A DNA stretch of 64,000 nt from contig NC_135722.1 in NCBI RefSeq assembly GCF_964656455.1, forward strand, positions 92,561,313 through 92,625,312, given 5' to 3'. Position 1 is the first letter of the stretch. Each line of letters opens with the position of its first letter. The notes under the pieces were generated by a model. That model searched no databases. It saw only the letters and a program-made list of their open reading frames with translations, and had not been told where the DNA came from. The DNA comes from Halichoerus grypus. Its lineage: Eukaryota; Chordata; Mammalia; Carnivora; Phocidae. Below are positions 11,104 through 23,278 of this stretch, piece after piece. The position numbers were made by a program, and so were the translations under genes.

Positions 11104-12056
11104 GGCGAGTGGGGGGTTCAAGCTGAGACAACAACCAATATCTCACATGGCTCTTCTCTGATTTGGCTACTTCTTCACAGGAGGACAAGCAAAGTCTAAA
11201 CTCTTAGTGATGCAGAGGCATTGGACGTGGTGGGGCTGATGTAACCTATGGAGCAGAGAAGATAAATCCTACTCCCTGCTACTCCTATATCTGGGCCGGC
11301 CTGCTGTCAGGGCTGCCAACTGCCATGGAATCATCTCTTAGCTTGACCCTTGACCCTGGTGACTAGCGCAGTGGAAAGACCAAGGAGACTACAGGTCCTG
11401 AGAGAACTACCCTTTATAAAGGGAGATATATCACATATTAGAGCTGCCGGATATAGTGATAACTAGAAACCTTGAAAAAAGTTAAACATGCCTGACTGAA
11501 GAGGCCCAGTTTTAGAGCCAGGGATCAATGAAGAGCAGAAGGAATTCAAGATCATTGAAGGAGTAGTCAGCCAGGTAGCCTCACAAAAGGGAATGACCAC
11601 TCAAAATTTAGGATGTTTTGGAGAAATTTGTGTCCTCATTTGGAGAGCCTAAAGAAGTTTAGTTAAGCAGGCGTCTGGGAAATGGACCAGCACCTTGAAA
11701 CCACAAGAAATGACTTGATACACTGAAGCATTACAGTCAAATATCATGTATAAGGCACAGACTATTATTTTTTGACAATTGCCTTTGTAACTTGGCAGAG
11801 AAAACATTTATGGATTCCTTGAGTAGGCAACCATGGTATGCAGTAAGCTCAGAGTCAGGGGACTTGTATTAGAGTCCCAAAAAAAGTTTTTACTGAACTA
11901 AGATGAAAGTCATATCTAACAGCCTCTTTCTGCCTATTTCTTTGACCTTATTGCAGGCCCCTTTCCATGGGCCAAACTGGATTTCTTTCATTGCCTCAAA
12001 TATGCTGTGCTGTCTTTCTTCTAGACCTCTGTACATATCTTAGTATATTGTATTTT
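11104..12056. other. TMEM225 upstream region, with a short repeat
   Basis: This holds the 5' flank and presumably the promoter of TMEM225; no TATA box or other site is convincing. A segment at about 11270-11370 resembles 13325-13430 (both contain GGGCTGCCAACTGCCATGGA). Confidence 0.4.
11250..11395 (+). repeat. Unnamed interspersed repeat, copy 1
   Basis: Shares GGGCTGCCAACTGCCATGGA and the following TTGACC..TTGACCC..GACTAG pattern with 13310-13430 on the same strand. The family was not identified. Confidence 0.55.
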
Positions 12057-12072
12057 AAAAACTTTTTAAAGC

Positions 12073-12284
12073 GGGGCACCTGGGTGGCTCAGTCGTTAAG
12101 TGTCCGCCTTCGGCTCAGGTCATGATCCCGCGGTCCTGGGATCCAGCCCCGCGTCCGGCTCCCTGCTCAGTGGGAAGCCTGCTTCTGTCTCTCCCACTCC
12201 CCCTGCTTGTGTTCCCTCTCTCGCTATCTCTCTCTCTCTGTCAAATAAATAAATAAAATCTTTAAAAAAAAAATTAAAAAATAA
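12073..12284 (+). mobile_element. Can-SINE
   Basis: Starts GGGGCACCTGGGTGGCTCAG and is flanked by perfect AAAAACTTTTTAAAGC duplications. Confidence 0.95.
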
Positions 12285-12356
12285 AAACTTTTTAAAGCAA
12301 TGCTCAGTATATTTAATCTTACAAGGGAGACTTTGTAGTTAAGAAAATGGATTCAA

Positions 12357-12569
12357 GGGGCACCTGGGTGACTCAGTCAGTTGAGTGGCCAACTCTTGAT
12401 TTCAGCTCAGGTCGTGATCTCAGGGTTGTGAGATCAAGCCCCGAGTGGGACTCCATGCTCAGCAGGGAATCTGCTTGAGATTCTCTCTCCCTCTCCCTCT
12501 ACCCCTCTGCTCACGTTCTAGCTCTCTGTCTCTAAAAAAAGAAAAAAAAAAAAGGAAAGAAAGAAAGAA
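12357..12569 (+). mobile_element. Can-SINE, older subtype
   Basis: Starts GGGGCACCTGGGTGACTCAG with the ACTCTTGATTTCAGCTCAGG variant. Flanked by AAGAAAATGGATTCA and AAGAAAATGGACTCA. Confidence 0.92.
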
Positions 12570-12594
12570 AAGAAAATGGACTCACAATCCTGGC

Positions 12595-12955
12595 TTTAAA
12601 TCCTGGCTCTACCACTGAGGCAGCTTTGTGATCTTTTTTTTTTTTTTAAGATTTTATTTATTTGACAGAGAGAGACACAGCAAGAGAGGGAACACAAGCA
12701 GAAGGAGTGGGGAAGGGAGAAGCAGGCTTCCCACCGAGCAGGGAGCCCGATGCGGGGCTCAATCCTAGGACCCTGGGATCATGGCCTGAGCCGAGGGCAG
12801 ACGCTTAACAACTGAGCCACCCAGGTGCCCCTAGCTTTGTGATCTTAAAGATAAGAATCCTTCCTATTACATAAGAATTTTATAAAGATTACATGAGTTT
12901 AGAGATGCAAAGCACTTAAAAAGAGTTCTCGGCACACGACAAATGATATGTATGC
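12595..12955 (+). repeat. MIR interrupted by a Can-SINE
   Basis: MIR-like sequence (CCTGGCTCTACCACTGAG) breaks at 12635 and resumes at 12833 with the duplicated AGCTTTGTGATCTT, continuing to AAAGCACTTAAAAAGAGTTC. The intervening 12636-12832 is a SINE. Confidence 0.7.
12636..12832 (-). mobile_element. Can-SINE (antisense)
   Basis: T-run then AAGATTTTATTTATTTGACA, ending GAGCCACCCAGGTGCCCC. Flanked by perfect AGCTTTGTGATCTT duplications inside a MIR. Confidence 0.95.
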
Positions 12956-12999
12956 AATTACGCAAGTTTTAATTTGGACTCCCTGGGACAGCGACTCTG

Positions 13000-13435
13000 A
13001 GACAGAGAATTGTATGTGGAGAGTTTATTGGTGAGTATGTCCAGCAGTCACACCTGCCAGTGTTTGAGGGAAACAGATTTGAACAGAAGTTGAACTGAGA
13101 TGTAGTTGCAACAAAAGAAACATTAGACAACCCCACCAGGAGCTCCAGATCTGGAGCAATCTTGAATGCAGCAAGAGAGCTCAGTTTGCTGTGGAATGCA
13201 GGCTGTCCCTGGGCTAGTATCTCCCTTCTGTGGCCGGGACAATTCCTTTCTCTCTCAGAAACTGCAAGCCTCAGTAGCCATCACTTCTGGTAGTCATGGG
13301 AATGAGCCCCCACCCTTGCCCACTCCTGTATCAGAGCCCTGTTGCTGTGAGGGCTGCCAACTGCCATGGAATCACCTATTGGTTTGACCTTTGACCCTTG
13401 GGGACTAGTGTAGCAGAAGGACCGAGAGAGTAAAA
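13000..13435 (+). repeat. Unnamed interspersed repeat, copy 2
   Basis: A longer copy whose right end matches 11250-11395. It starts near GGACTCCCTGGGACAGCGAC. It could be an old LTR or other mammalian repeat; a 73-codon frame inside is not convincing. Confidence 0.5.
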
Positions 13436-14540
13436 GCATGCCACGACAATCTATATTATTGCATTCTTATATATTGATGCTTTTATATCTACGCAACAGG
13501 TCCTTAAGAGTAAGATTCAGGGCTGAAAGATTTATGTCTCCTTTAAACTTTAATAGATAAAGACACAAAGATATAAAGATGTAGCCAGATTAGAGAAACT
13601 GGTGGGATGTGAGGGATTCATGAGAGACAGGTCAAAGAAGAAATCATGTTTCCAGCTAGGGAGAACAGTAGTCCATGATGCCGTTAAGTAAGATATAAAA
13701 TATGGGCAGAATCACAAGCCTGGTGAGGAAGAAGCTAGTAAGTAAATACTGGTTTGGGTTCAGTTTAAGGTATCTACAGCCCATATAATAGACAGAAGTT
13801 CTGGAACTTGACGACCCATTAGGGGTTATCAGCCTGGGGATGGCAGTTGAAACATAGGTGTGCATATCCCCATGTAAGGATGTGACAAGAGGTAGAGAAG
13901 AAAATTCTGGAGAGGGGTGCCCAGGTGGCTCGGTGGGTTGAAATGAGGAATGAAAATGATAACCCTCTAATAAACCAGATTAAGAAGAAGTGGGGAGGGA
14001 GGCGGAGGAAGTAAATGCACAGGGAAAAAAAATCAATCCTTATCTTTTTGTGACACAAACAAATATTTAAAGATGAAATTGTCCAGGATTGTTTCAGAAT
14101 AATTCAGGGGATGATCACTGAAGCTGGATGAAGGCTACAGTGGGCATCACTATAATTTTCTCTAATTTTTCCAAAATTGCCTATTTCCCTCTTGAAACTA
14201 CAATTCTACTTTTCTTTTTCCCTTTTTGTTATAGATGTCATCTAGTTGCCATTAAAAATAAAACAACAACAAAAACTGTCTCTCTTCTACTTCCGCTCCT
14301 GCCCTCATTCTACTGAAAATGCTATGGCCCAAACCACCAATGACATTCTGATTATCAATAAAGTGACATATGTTCAGCTTGCACCAAATCTTATTTCCTT
14401 ATAGCATCAGGTATCATTGCCCAATGTCTCTTCGAAACTCTAGCCTCTTTTTAATTCCTTAGCAACATTTGTATTTCTCTACCTTCTCTCTGACTCGTCC
14501 TTCTTTGCTTTTTCTCATAAGTGCTAATATTCTCCAGAAT
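13436..14540. other. Unassigned intergenic DNA
   Basis: No gene recognised. The short frames (69, 79 and 62 codons) have no family features. A 26-base SINE head lies at 13913. Confidence 0.4.
13913..13938 (+). mobile_element. Can-SINE head fragment
   Basis: GGGGTGCCCAGGTGGCTCGG followed directly by non-SINE DNA; only the first ~26 bases are present. Confidence 0.5.
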
Positions 14541-14752
14541 TTTCTTTCTTTTTAAGATCACTTATTTATTTATTTATGAGAGAGAGCAGAACGAACGAGA
14601 GAGAACACGAGTTGGGGAGAGGGGCAGAGGGAAAGGGAGAAGCAGGCTCCCCACTGAGCAGGGAGCCCGATGTAGGGCTTTATCCCAGGACCCTGGGATC
14701 ATGACCTGAGCCGAAGGCAGACGCTTAAACAACTGAGCCACCCAGGTGCCCC
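14541..14752 (-). mobile_element. Can-SINE (antisense)
   Basis: TTTTTAAGATCACTTATTTA start and GCCACCCAGGTGCCCC end. Confidence 0.92.
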
Positions 14753-14754
14753 TC

Positions 14755-15591
14755 GGGTCTCAGTCTTTAATAGAAACAAATCTTATAATACATATTACAC
14801 ATAAGAATAAATGTCTCCTTTCTGTACTTCTGCTCCACTCCGTGCATACTTTTGGAATTATTTGTCACATAATGTTAAAATATTGGGTATATATGTGTAT
14901 TTTTCCTAGGCCATAAGCTCCTAGAAGGCATATTTTTTGTCACTAATTGTATCCTCAGTGTCTAGAATAGTACCTGTCACACATTATACAAGATTTGTTG
15001 GAGAGATGAATTTCCACTATCCTGACATTGATTAGATATACCCGAGCATCCACCTTTCTCCACCCCAAAGTTCACTGGGAGGGGACATGTGAATAAAGTC
15101 CAAGATCTGACCTATGGTGTTAGAAAAGTATTGGAAAAGGAGAGCTTAGCTGTTTATGTTCTTCATCTCTACCCCAGATACATGATTTCTATGTATACAG
15201 TACCAGAGCATTTTATGTTTTACCCATTAGATGTTTTCTCCCCACAGTTGTTAATACAAATGCTGTTTTTATTTCACCCACTTTGTCTTCTGTCCTCCAT
15301 CTCAACCCCTTTACTGTGATTTTTGCCATCATTTGGTTCTCTTGAGGGGGCAGAAACCCTGGGCTTTCTCCTGCAGGCTGTTGCTGCAGATGAAATGTAG
15401 TAGAGGGATCCAATGGTGACTGAATCCTCTCTAACCACAGATGTGTATTACAATGGTGTGTGATTCCTTTCTACCTCTCTAACTGCAAGAGCAAGTTAAA
15501 GACAGAGGTCTTGGGAAAGCAGAACTTTTTAGTCTCTATTGACTTAGAAACCGACAAAATTAGAAAATATCTTTGTTTTTTTTTTTAAAAA
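14755..15591. other. Intergenic DNA with a possible L2/MIR piece
   Basis: A stretch near 14905-15010 (CATAAGCTCCTAGAAGGCAT, TAGAATAGTACCTGTCACA) resembles an L2-type 3' end. Otherwise nothing recognisable. Confidence 0.4.
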
Positions 15592-15822
15592 GGGGTGCCT
15601 GAGTGGCTCAGTTGGTTAAGTGGCCATCTCTTGACTTTGGCTCAGGTCATGATCTTGGGGTCCTGAGGTCCAGCCCCACATTAGGCTCCGCGCTCAGTGG
15701 GGAGTCTGCTTCAGGATTTTCTCTCTCTCTCTCTCTCCCTCTCCCTCTGCCCCTCCCTCACCCCCACTCACTCACTCTCTCTCTCCCTCTCTCTCTCAAA
15801 TAAATAAATATTTTTTAAAAGG
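15592..15822 (+). mobile_element. Can-SINE
   Basis: Starts GGGGTGCCTGAGTGGCTCAG, with a long (CT)n tract and AAATAAATAAAT tail. Confidence 0.92.
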
Positions 15823-18120
15823 CAAAGAAAGACCTAAATTGTGAGAAACAAAGCATTTTGAACTATTATTAAAAAGAAAAGAAAAAAATCAAAAAAGAAG
15901 AAAAGAGAGCAACACATGAAAGAATATTTAGGAAAAAAGCCGTAAGTGATACTATCCTACCACAGCAACTAATTTCCTTTTGCTTATTACCTTCCAGTTT
16001 CTGGTTATCTGATGCCTGTTGGACATGGTTCTACATGGTTGTGATCAAAATGTACTATACATAGCAAATAACATGAGCACTTAGAAACTCTTTTAAATGA
16101 TTATTTAAAAGAATACACAACAGTTCATTGTGTTGATATACAAAAGTATGGGATAACATTTTTCTGTAACAGTTTGTTTGCATGGATTGTACTGGCAGCC
16201 ATCTTGAAACAATGGCTGGAGTCAGAAGAGTTAGGGGATCACCCAGCTGATTCTCTCACCGTGTCTTTCCTGCCCCCCTTCTTCCTCCCAAAATACTCGA
16301 TAGACACATTAGTATAATCTCTTTATATTTTATAAAACACTTCTGTGTGTATTTCTTATTTGACCTTCAAAAAAATGTTAAAATTCAGATAGAATATTTT
16401 AGAATTGTATCTATCTTATCAATAAGAAACCTTACTCAGATAACTTACCTAAAGGCCAAACAAAAGCTAATAAATGGATCTTAGCTAAAGAATGGATCTT
16501 AAAGTATCTTCAAAATGAGAAACCCATGTGTGTTTTCTCTTTCTCTCTGAATATCCACTCCATGCACATATTAGCCATCAAATTAGAAGGGTCCACAAAA
16601 GAAACGTACAGCATGAATAACGAATCATGTCACTCATGGGACAAATAACCCTGGAAAATCCAGTTATAATTTTAAAAATTGGAACCCATTGGGGACGGTG
16701 TACATATGCACAAATGTCCTCTCACCTGAAGGCATCGTGGAAAGTAGAAACATAATTGTAGCACTCATGATTATAGGATTCACTTGTAAATAATTGAACA
16801 TAGTCCCATCTGGGGCAATTAAAACTTTTCCTAAACAAAGTGAACTCCAGAGACCATAAAGGAAAATGGAATAGCTGTTCATCTAAATCAGTGTCTAGGT
16901 CACTTATTAGCTTGATTAGCTACCTCCATGATCCAAACAATAATTTCAAGAACGAGAGCATTGTGAGCCTCTGTCTCCCAGGGCTGGGAATTAATGGACA
17001 ATTCTTTAACTGTAATGTTCTGGGACTGTCACCTGGATAAAGTGTTTTCCTTCACTTTAAAGGGAAAGGTGACTACTTCCCTGTACTCCACCAGAAATAC
17101 TCCAGTTTGGGATTGAGAGACCATACCCTAACAGACTTCAGCACTTGAGACCTGGCTTGTCTGATTCCCGCTGGAGGAACATGGATTCAAGACAACACTG
17201 TATCATATTCCCTGTGCTGAAAGAGCTATTCCTGACATCTTCCTGAAGGGAAAGACATAAAGAATCCACATGAAACCCTGGGGCACATACATAAGAGTAG
17301 AATTTCCCCTCCCACCTGTTGGCCCCAGCGATGGTGGTGATTGTGCTGTTGATGGGCAGACAGCATCTACACTGCACATGTTTACAGCCTGCATCGAAAC
17401 TTCCACTCAGATGCTTTTTCCTGTCACGAGGCTGCCCTATTCTCTTCATCAGGACGTCCTTCTGAGTTTGGGTCTGGGCCTTCAGGATTCCCTGAAGTAC
17501 AGAACTTGGTGATGACATTTTGCCACACGCTAGCCCAAGATTTCTTGATTCTGTACCCCTCTGGAATGCTTATTGAAATCGAAGATTCTTTTTTTTCGAC
17601 CCCAGATTTATGGAATCAGAACTGAAGGGGGTGGGACCCACCACTTCTGCTAAGTGCCCTGACAGGTTTTTTGGCACACGAACACTTAAGAATCTCTTGC
17701 AATCATAGCACTAACTGTCTGGAAATGTTGTGGTTCCTGGTCTTCGGATGTGTTCCTTGTCCTTTTGGACCCTTTCCATGGTGATCAGGGTCTTTGAGAT
17801 GGAGTGCAAGAAACCCACTAGTCCGGGAATCTTAAATGAGAGGGGCGTTACTTCTGGGGCTTCTTTTCATGAATCCCCTGAATATCTATGCACATTATGA
17901 GTCTGGTGCATTTTTGAAGAGGTCAGTGATAAGAAAGATTAGCAGATATTTTTCTAGCCAAGTGCACCAGCTTTATTACTAGGGAAATATTTGCTCCAAA
18001 TCGGTTTGCTTTTCAAACTTGATGATGTGTGCTAAATCCCCTAGGAGACACTGAAAGTCCTTTTTGTCTCACTCCAAATATAAGCAGCCACCTTCTTGCT
18101 TGCTTTCCTCTTGGGGCAGC
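15823..18120. other. Unassigned intergenic DNA
   Basis: No recognised gene. The longest frame is 126 codons on the minus strand (17138-17518); it matches no family I know and overlaps open frames of 67 and 80 codons in other phases. Confidence 0.4.
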
Positions 18121-18300
18121 AAGACACGGGCTCTTGGTGCTTGTGGATCTGCCACTTACCAGCTGTGTGGCCTTGAGCACATTTTGCAATCACTCTGAGC
18201 TTGTAGTCTCAAGGGTGAAATGGAGCTCCATGTTTGCCTCATTGAGTAGTTACTGCTAGCAAATGGGATAATATTTACCAAATGTCTGGAGCAGTACTCA
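18121..18300 (+). repeat. MIR-like SINE
   Basis: TGCCACTTACCAGCTGTGTG, the conserved MIR core, followed by GAGCACATTTTGCAATCACT and a GGTGAAATGGAG segment. Confidence 0.7.
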
Positions 18301-18332
18301 ACAAAAAAATCCTTTCACTTTATTTTCACCTC

Positions 18333-18380
18333 GAGTGTTTGTGTGTGCGTGCATGTGTGTGTGTGTGTGCGTGTGTGCAC
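18333..18380. repeat. (GT)n-rich microsatellite
   Basis: Imperfect GT repeat interrupted by GC dinucleotides and CA. Confidence 0.8.
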
Positions 18381-18993
18381 TTGCGTGGTATGTCTGTGGG
18401 CAGCGCACACAGACGCATCTGGACACGTAAGATGATATAATGGGAGCCATCTTCAAGTTTCCATTTACATCAAGACCAAGAGTTCTTGAAGAATTCAAAT
18501 GGAGAAGAAGCAGGAACTTGATTTGATGAGTTTGACCCAGTAAGATAAACTATATCTACCCTCAGAGAGGTGTAAATTCTGAGAACAGTACAGAGCAGTC
18601 ACTGAGATTGACCCTGGGCCATCTCCCTTTGCATTTTCATATTGGAGGGAACAAAAAAACCAAAAATCAAATTTTAGTAGAAATCTCTGTGAGACATTGC
18701 TACACCATTAGCATTTCTTGGATCAACACCTAGCAAAGTACAACATGCGGACAAAATGTAAAAATGTGTCTTCACCCCACTGACTTTGACTCCCTTAAAG
18801 CTGGCGTAGCAATGCTTGGTGGAGGCTGCATGGCGCTGTTGGGTAGTGGTGGGGCAGGGACTGTCCCGGGTGGAGCAGGGTGTTTCCAGTCCTGATGAGA
18901 GTGACAACATGAGTATATGAGGCTGTGTGGGGGTCTCGCCGTTCTGCCCAAAACTAAGTGCTTTAACTAAAAGCCTCGTAAGGCTCTAGCACT

Positions 18994-19220
18994 GGGGCGC
19001 CTGGGTGGCTCAGTTAGTTAAGCAACCAACTTTTGATTTCAGCTCAGATCATGATCTCAGAGTTGTGAGATCAAGCCCCACAAAGGGCTCTGCCTGGGTG
19101 TGGAGCCTGCTTGGGATTGTCTCTCTCCCTCTCCATCTGCCCCTCCATTCCCCACTCACAAATACTCTCTCTAACAAAAAGTAAAATAACATAAAATGTT
19201 TTTTAAAAAATCATTTTTAA
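18994..19220 (+). mobile_element. Can-SINE
   Basis: Starts GGGGCGCCTGGGTGGCTCAG; flanked by AAGGCTCTAGC on both sides. Confidence 0.93.
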
Positions 19221-19244
19221 AAAGGCTCTAGCTTAAAAGGGGTT

Positions 19245-20110
19245 AAAAAGCAAAAGAAAAAAAACATACAACGACAAAAACAAAAAATAACAAAACCACC
19301 TCTAGTGTTCTGGCTTTATACTAACTCACCTGACTTTATAATTTTCTCATTTCTCTGCCTTGTGACAGCATCCTGAATCTCAGTGTTTGAGTATAGGAAG
19401 GTGAGAAATGGAAGAAAAGAATTGCATCCAAATCATTCTGTCTTTACACTTACATCTCTGTGTGACTTCTTGATCTCCATGTTCTATTTCACTATAGAAA
19501 CTTCCCCAGAGGAGGCAAGGGAGAGTAACTGGGTATAGAGTCAGCTAAATCTATAATTTTATCTCCAAAAGAGTATCTAAATTGGTTTGCACATCAATTA
19601 TTTTACTTGATCCCAATAACACAAATACCCCAAATCCTGTATCCTTTGCCTAAGAATTAAAGAGAACATCCTCCTAGGGCAACATGTACCCAATAGCATT
19701 TTTCCAGTTGATTCCACGTGCCAATGGTGGAAAATAAATAATATAATTACGTGCATGGAAATGAGGATCAATGACTTGCTGGGCTCATCAGAGAGGTTTT
19801 GACATTTCAGGAATGATTACTCTAAGTCAAATAACATGTTTACAGTTATATATAGGGTCTCAGCTCAACTTTGATTCAATAGTGATAAAGTAGAACACAG
19901 AGTCAACCACCTAGATTATCACATTCCACATTGGAAGGAACTCCTGTTATAACTATACATCGCTTTCACTGAGTCAACTTTGACTTATCCACATTTTAAG
20001 GAAGAATACCAGATAATCTGAACATTTCTCTTTGCCTTTGGATTGTATTTATTCATTTGCATTTTGCAATCAGACACCCCCACATATTTGTATAACAAAT
20101 TACAAATAGC
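19245..20110. other. Unassigned intergenic DNA
   Basis: Starts with an A-rich low-complexity stretch (19245-19300). No gene or clear repeat seen. Confidence 0.4.
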
Positions 20111-20221
20111 TTTTTTTAAGATTTTTATTTTTAAGTAATCTCTATACCCAATGTGGGGCTCAACCTTGCAACCCCAAAATCAAGAGTCACGTGTTCTACA
20201 GAATGAGCCAGCCGGGTGCTC
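20111..20221 (-). mobile_element. Short, old Can-SINE (antisense)
   Basis: TTTTTTTAAGATTTTTATTT through GAATGAGCCAGCCGGGTGCT, flanked by ACAAATAG. Only about 110 bases and diverged. Confidence 0.7.
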
Positions 20222-20270
20222 AACAAATAGTTTTTTGTTCCAAAACAAACTACTTTCATGGTGAAGCCGT

Positions 20271-20271
<1 letters not shown>

Positions 20272-20313
<42 letters not shown>
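20272..20313. repeat. (CA)n microsatellite
   Basis: About 21 uninterrupted CA units, likely polymorphic in length. Confidence 0.97.
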
Positions 20314-20316
<3 letters not shown>

Positions 20317-20435
20317 TCATAATAGGATGATCTGAGATTTATTTTACTAAACATTATTCACAGTATGTATGATTCATGGGCTTTTAATGGGTATCTTTAC
20401 TACACTTGAAGTTTTGTGTTTAAAATACAGTTCCA

Positions 20436-20648
20436 GAGGTGCCTGGCTGGCTTAGCTGGTTAAGCAACCGACTCTAGGTTTTGGCTCGGGTCATGATCTC
20501 AAGGGTCATGAGATCGATGGAGCCCTCCACTGGGCTCCCTGCTCAGTGGGGAGTCTGCTTGAAAGATTCTCTCCCTGTGCCCCTCCCCCGACTCACGTGC
20601 TCTCTCTTTCTCTAAAATAAATAAATAAACCTCTTAAAAAAATAAAAT
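20436..20648 (+). mobile_element. Can-SINE, diverged
   Basis: Starts GAGGTGCCTGGCTGGCTTAG; flanked by AAAATACAGTTCCA and AAAATACACTTCCA. Confidence 0.9.
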
Positions 20649-20662
20649 AAAATACACTTCCA

Positions 20663-21435
20663 ATAGACCTCTAGGAAATAATCTTGCTAGGACAAGTAGG
20701 ATAGATAATTATCTATAATATTTGATTTTAAGAATAAGCAAGAATATTGCGTCACACGTACCTGCTCTTCTAATACCATAAACTTTATCATTCATGACTG
20801 ATTTTTTTGGTTAAGAGTCAATCTCATAACAAATTTTGAGTATATAATACGGTATTCTGAACTAGAGTCACCATGCAGTATATTAGATCCCCAAAACTTA
20901 CTCATCTTATAAATGAATTTTTTTTTAATTATGAATATGTGAGGTAGTGGATATGTTAATTAGCTTGATTGTGGAAAAACCATTCACAATCATCACATTA
21001 ATGATACACCTTAAATATATGCCATTTTTATTTGTCAACTACACATCAGTAAAACTGGAAGACAAAGTTGATCTTGTTTTGCCATTTTTCTAGTAAATAG
21101 AAATCCTCTCCTGTAAGTTAGCCTATTTTCACATTTGTCAGATCATGATTTTCTAGATAGGAGAAAACAAAGCATTTTGATTGAACTAGATGCCTGATGG
21201 GGATGAAATGGTGAGAACAAATTCAACTATATGCCAGGTGTTGTGCTAGGTTATAGGAGCACAGTGAAGAATGAGAAATTGTCCCTCTTTCAACAAGCTC
21301 CCCAACAGTAAGGAGGCCTGCAGGTGCCTACGTACGGTGGAAGAAGTGCTAATGTGGTGGTCAGCACGTAGGAAAGATAGCTAGTGGAATAGAAGTCATA
21401 CCAAAAGCACTTTTACCCAAGAAAATAAATTCCTG
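20663..21435. other. Unassigned intergenic DNA
   Basis: AT-rich; GAATATGTGAGGTAGTGGAT and CTACACATCAGTAAAACTGG at 20932-21060 resemble an old L1 3' end. No gene seen. Confidence 0.35.
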
Positions 21436-21634
21436 GGGGCGCCTGGGTGGCTCAGTCGTTAAGCATCTGCCTTCGGCTCAGGTCATGATCCCAGGGTCCT
21501 GGGATTGAGCCCCGCGTCCGGCTCCCTGCTCGGCGGGAAGCCTGCTTCTCCCTCTCGCACTCCCCCTGCTTGTGTTCCCTCTCTCGCTGTGTCTCTCTCT
21601 GTCAAATAAACAAAATCTTTAAAAAAAAAAAAAA
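21436..21634 (+). mobile_element. Can-SINE
   Basis: GGGGGCGCCTGGGTGGCTCA head through (CT)n to a long A-run. Confidence 0.94.
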
Positions 21635-21827
21635 GAAAAGAAATTGTTGCATGGTAAGTACTATGTTTTATTCCTTTTTGCCACCTCCAGAAATTTAGCA
21701 TATGTCTTTAATGTGGTAGATACTTAATAATTAATTGTGAAGTGATTGAAAATAATGTCATAATTTCCGCCTAAACTAGACCTGAATCCAGTAGTTTGTT
21801 CTGAAAATTTGGATTTTTTTAAAAAGA

Positions 21828-22028
21828 ATCGTTTTTTTAATATTTTACTTATTTATTTGAGAGAGAGAGAGAAACAGAGATAGTGAGAAAGAACATGAGC
21901 GGGGAGGAGAGGGAGAATCAGCCTCCCCATCGAGCAAGGAGCCCAATGTGGGACTCCATCCCAGGACCCTGGGATCACGACCGGAGTCAAAAGCAGATGC
22001 TCAACTGACTGAGCCACTCAGGCATCCC
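21828..22028 (-). mobile_element. Can-SINE (antisense)
   Basis: TTTTTTTAATATTTTACTTA start, ACTGAGCCACTCAGGCATCC end; somewhat diverged. Confidence 0.9.
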
Positions 22029-22519
22029 AATAAATAAATCTTTAAATAATCTGGAAATCTACTTCTATAGTTTAAAAGAATTTCTGTGAGAAAATAATAC
22101 CTTTTTTTTAAATAGATTTAGCATTGTATTCTAAATAATTCCTAACGTTGGGCCATACTAATTGCATTACTCTAGAAACATGCCCACATTAAATGACTAG
22201 GTTTACTTACATAAAAGGAAGATAATAGGCCAGTTCAGGGATAGTTCTTACAAATCTACAAATATGCCAAACCTCAGGAGATAGGAAACCCGTGAGGATT
22301 ACAGGTCTTTATTTTTCCAGACATGCAATACTTGAACTGAGACTAGAAGTCACAGATTCATTTAAACCTGCTCTTTGTTTGCCATGGTTGTTTAGACACT
22401 TAAGGATGAAAAGATATAATTTACCCATCTGTATTCCTAAAGTAAAAAGGATAGGAAAAAGAAGAGGCACCCGGCATGAGTCTTCAGAGGAGGAAAGTGA
22501 GTTTCACTGCTATAATGTT
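22029..22519. other. Unassigned intergenic DNA
   Basis: No gene or repeat recognised; the 79-codon plus-strand frame at 22292 has no family features. Confidence 0.35.
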
Positions 22520-22537
22520 CATATGGTATAGGCTTTA

Positions 22538-22751
22538 TTTATTTATTTTTTTAAAGATTTTATTTATTTATTTATTAGAGAGCGAGCGAGAGAGAAACAG
22601 CATGAGAGGGGGGAGGGTCAGAGGGAGAAGCAGGCTCCCCGCCGAGCCGGGAGCCCGATGTGGGGCTCGATGTGGGGCTCGATCCCAGGACTCTGGGATC
22701 ATGACCTGAGCCGAAGGCAGTTGCTCAACCGACTGAGCCACCCAGGCGCCC
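22538..22751 (-). mobile_element. Can-SINE (antisense)
   Basis: Flanked by perfect 18-base copies of CATATGGTATAGGCTTTA. Contains an internal 14-base tandem duplication (GATGTGGGGCTCGA twice). Confidence 0.96.
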
Positions 22752-23270
22752 CATATGGTATAGGCTTTAAAACACATTCTTAATATCAACCCCTGATTAT
22801 CCTCAGGAGCTCTAGAGGTTCCAATGTTTGCAGGCCACTCAGGCACAGGAATAGAGGGCAGAAGCCATGGGCATTCATCTTGGACTCAACTGTGCTTTGC
22901 CCCCTCACCTCCACCTAAGAAGCCTTGTGTCTAATCTATGAATTAATCTGTGAAATCACCAGCATCTAAAATAGGAATTTTACAAATATATTTATAAAGA
23001 CCTTACAATGCACAGAATGTGTTTATGCTTGTGTCCTATTTAATTTGCACAATTTTTAAAGTATTTATTATTTTTTACAGATTAAAATATGAACCTCTAA
23101 GAGAATTTATGAATCAAATATTAAACCGTAAGTCTTAGAGCAGTGGTTGAATTAAATCTTATGGCTCATAGTTGAGTGCTCTTTTTACCATCTCTGTGCT
23201 AACGGTTTCTTTCTTTAAAAAGGGGGCCATGGAGATTTGACAATTAAGTCAGACTTAGAAAAAAAAAATT
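22752..23270. other. Unassigned intergenic DNA
   Basis: No gene; 23040-23200 has a weak MIR-like look but cannot be assigned. Confidence 0.35.
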
Positions 23271-23278
23271 GTGGACCT

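Noticed and set aside
10206..11161. Plus-strand frames of 67-72 codons across TMEM225
   Set aside because: Shadows of the minus-strand exons and introns, which have consistent splice sites and protein homology.
14905..15010. Possible tRNA or small RNA gene
   Set aside because: Looks like an old L2/MIR fragment; no tRNA cloverleaf or polymerase III box arrangement outside the SINE heads.
20272..20313. Regular repeat array resembling a CRISPR or satellite
   Set aside because: It is a plain CA microsatellite in a mammalian genome.
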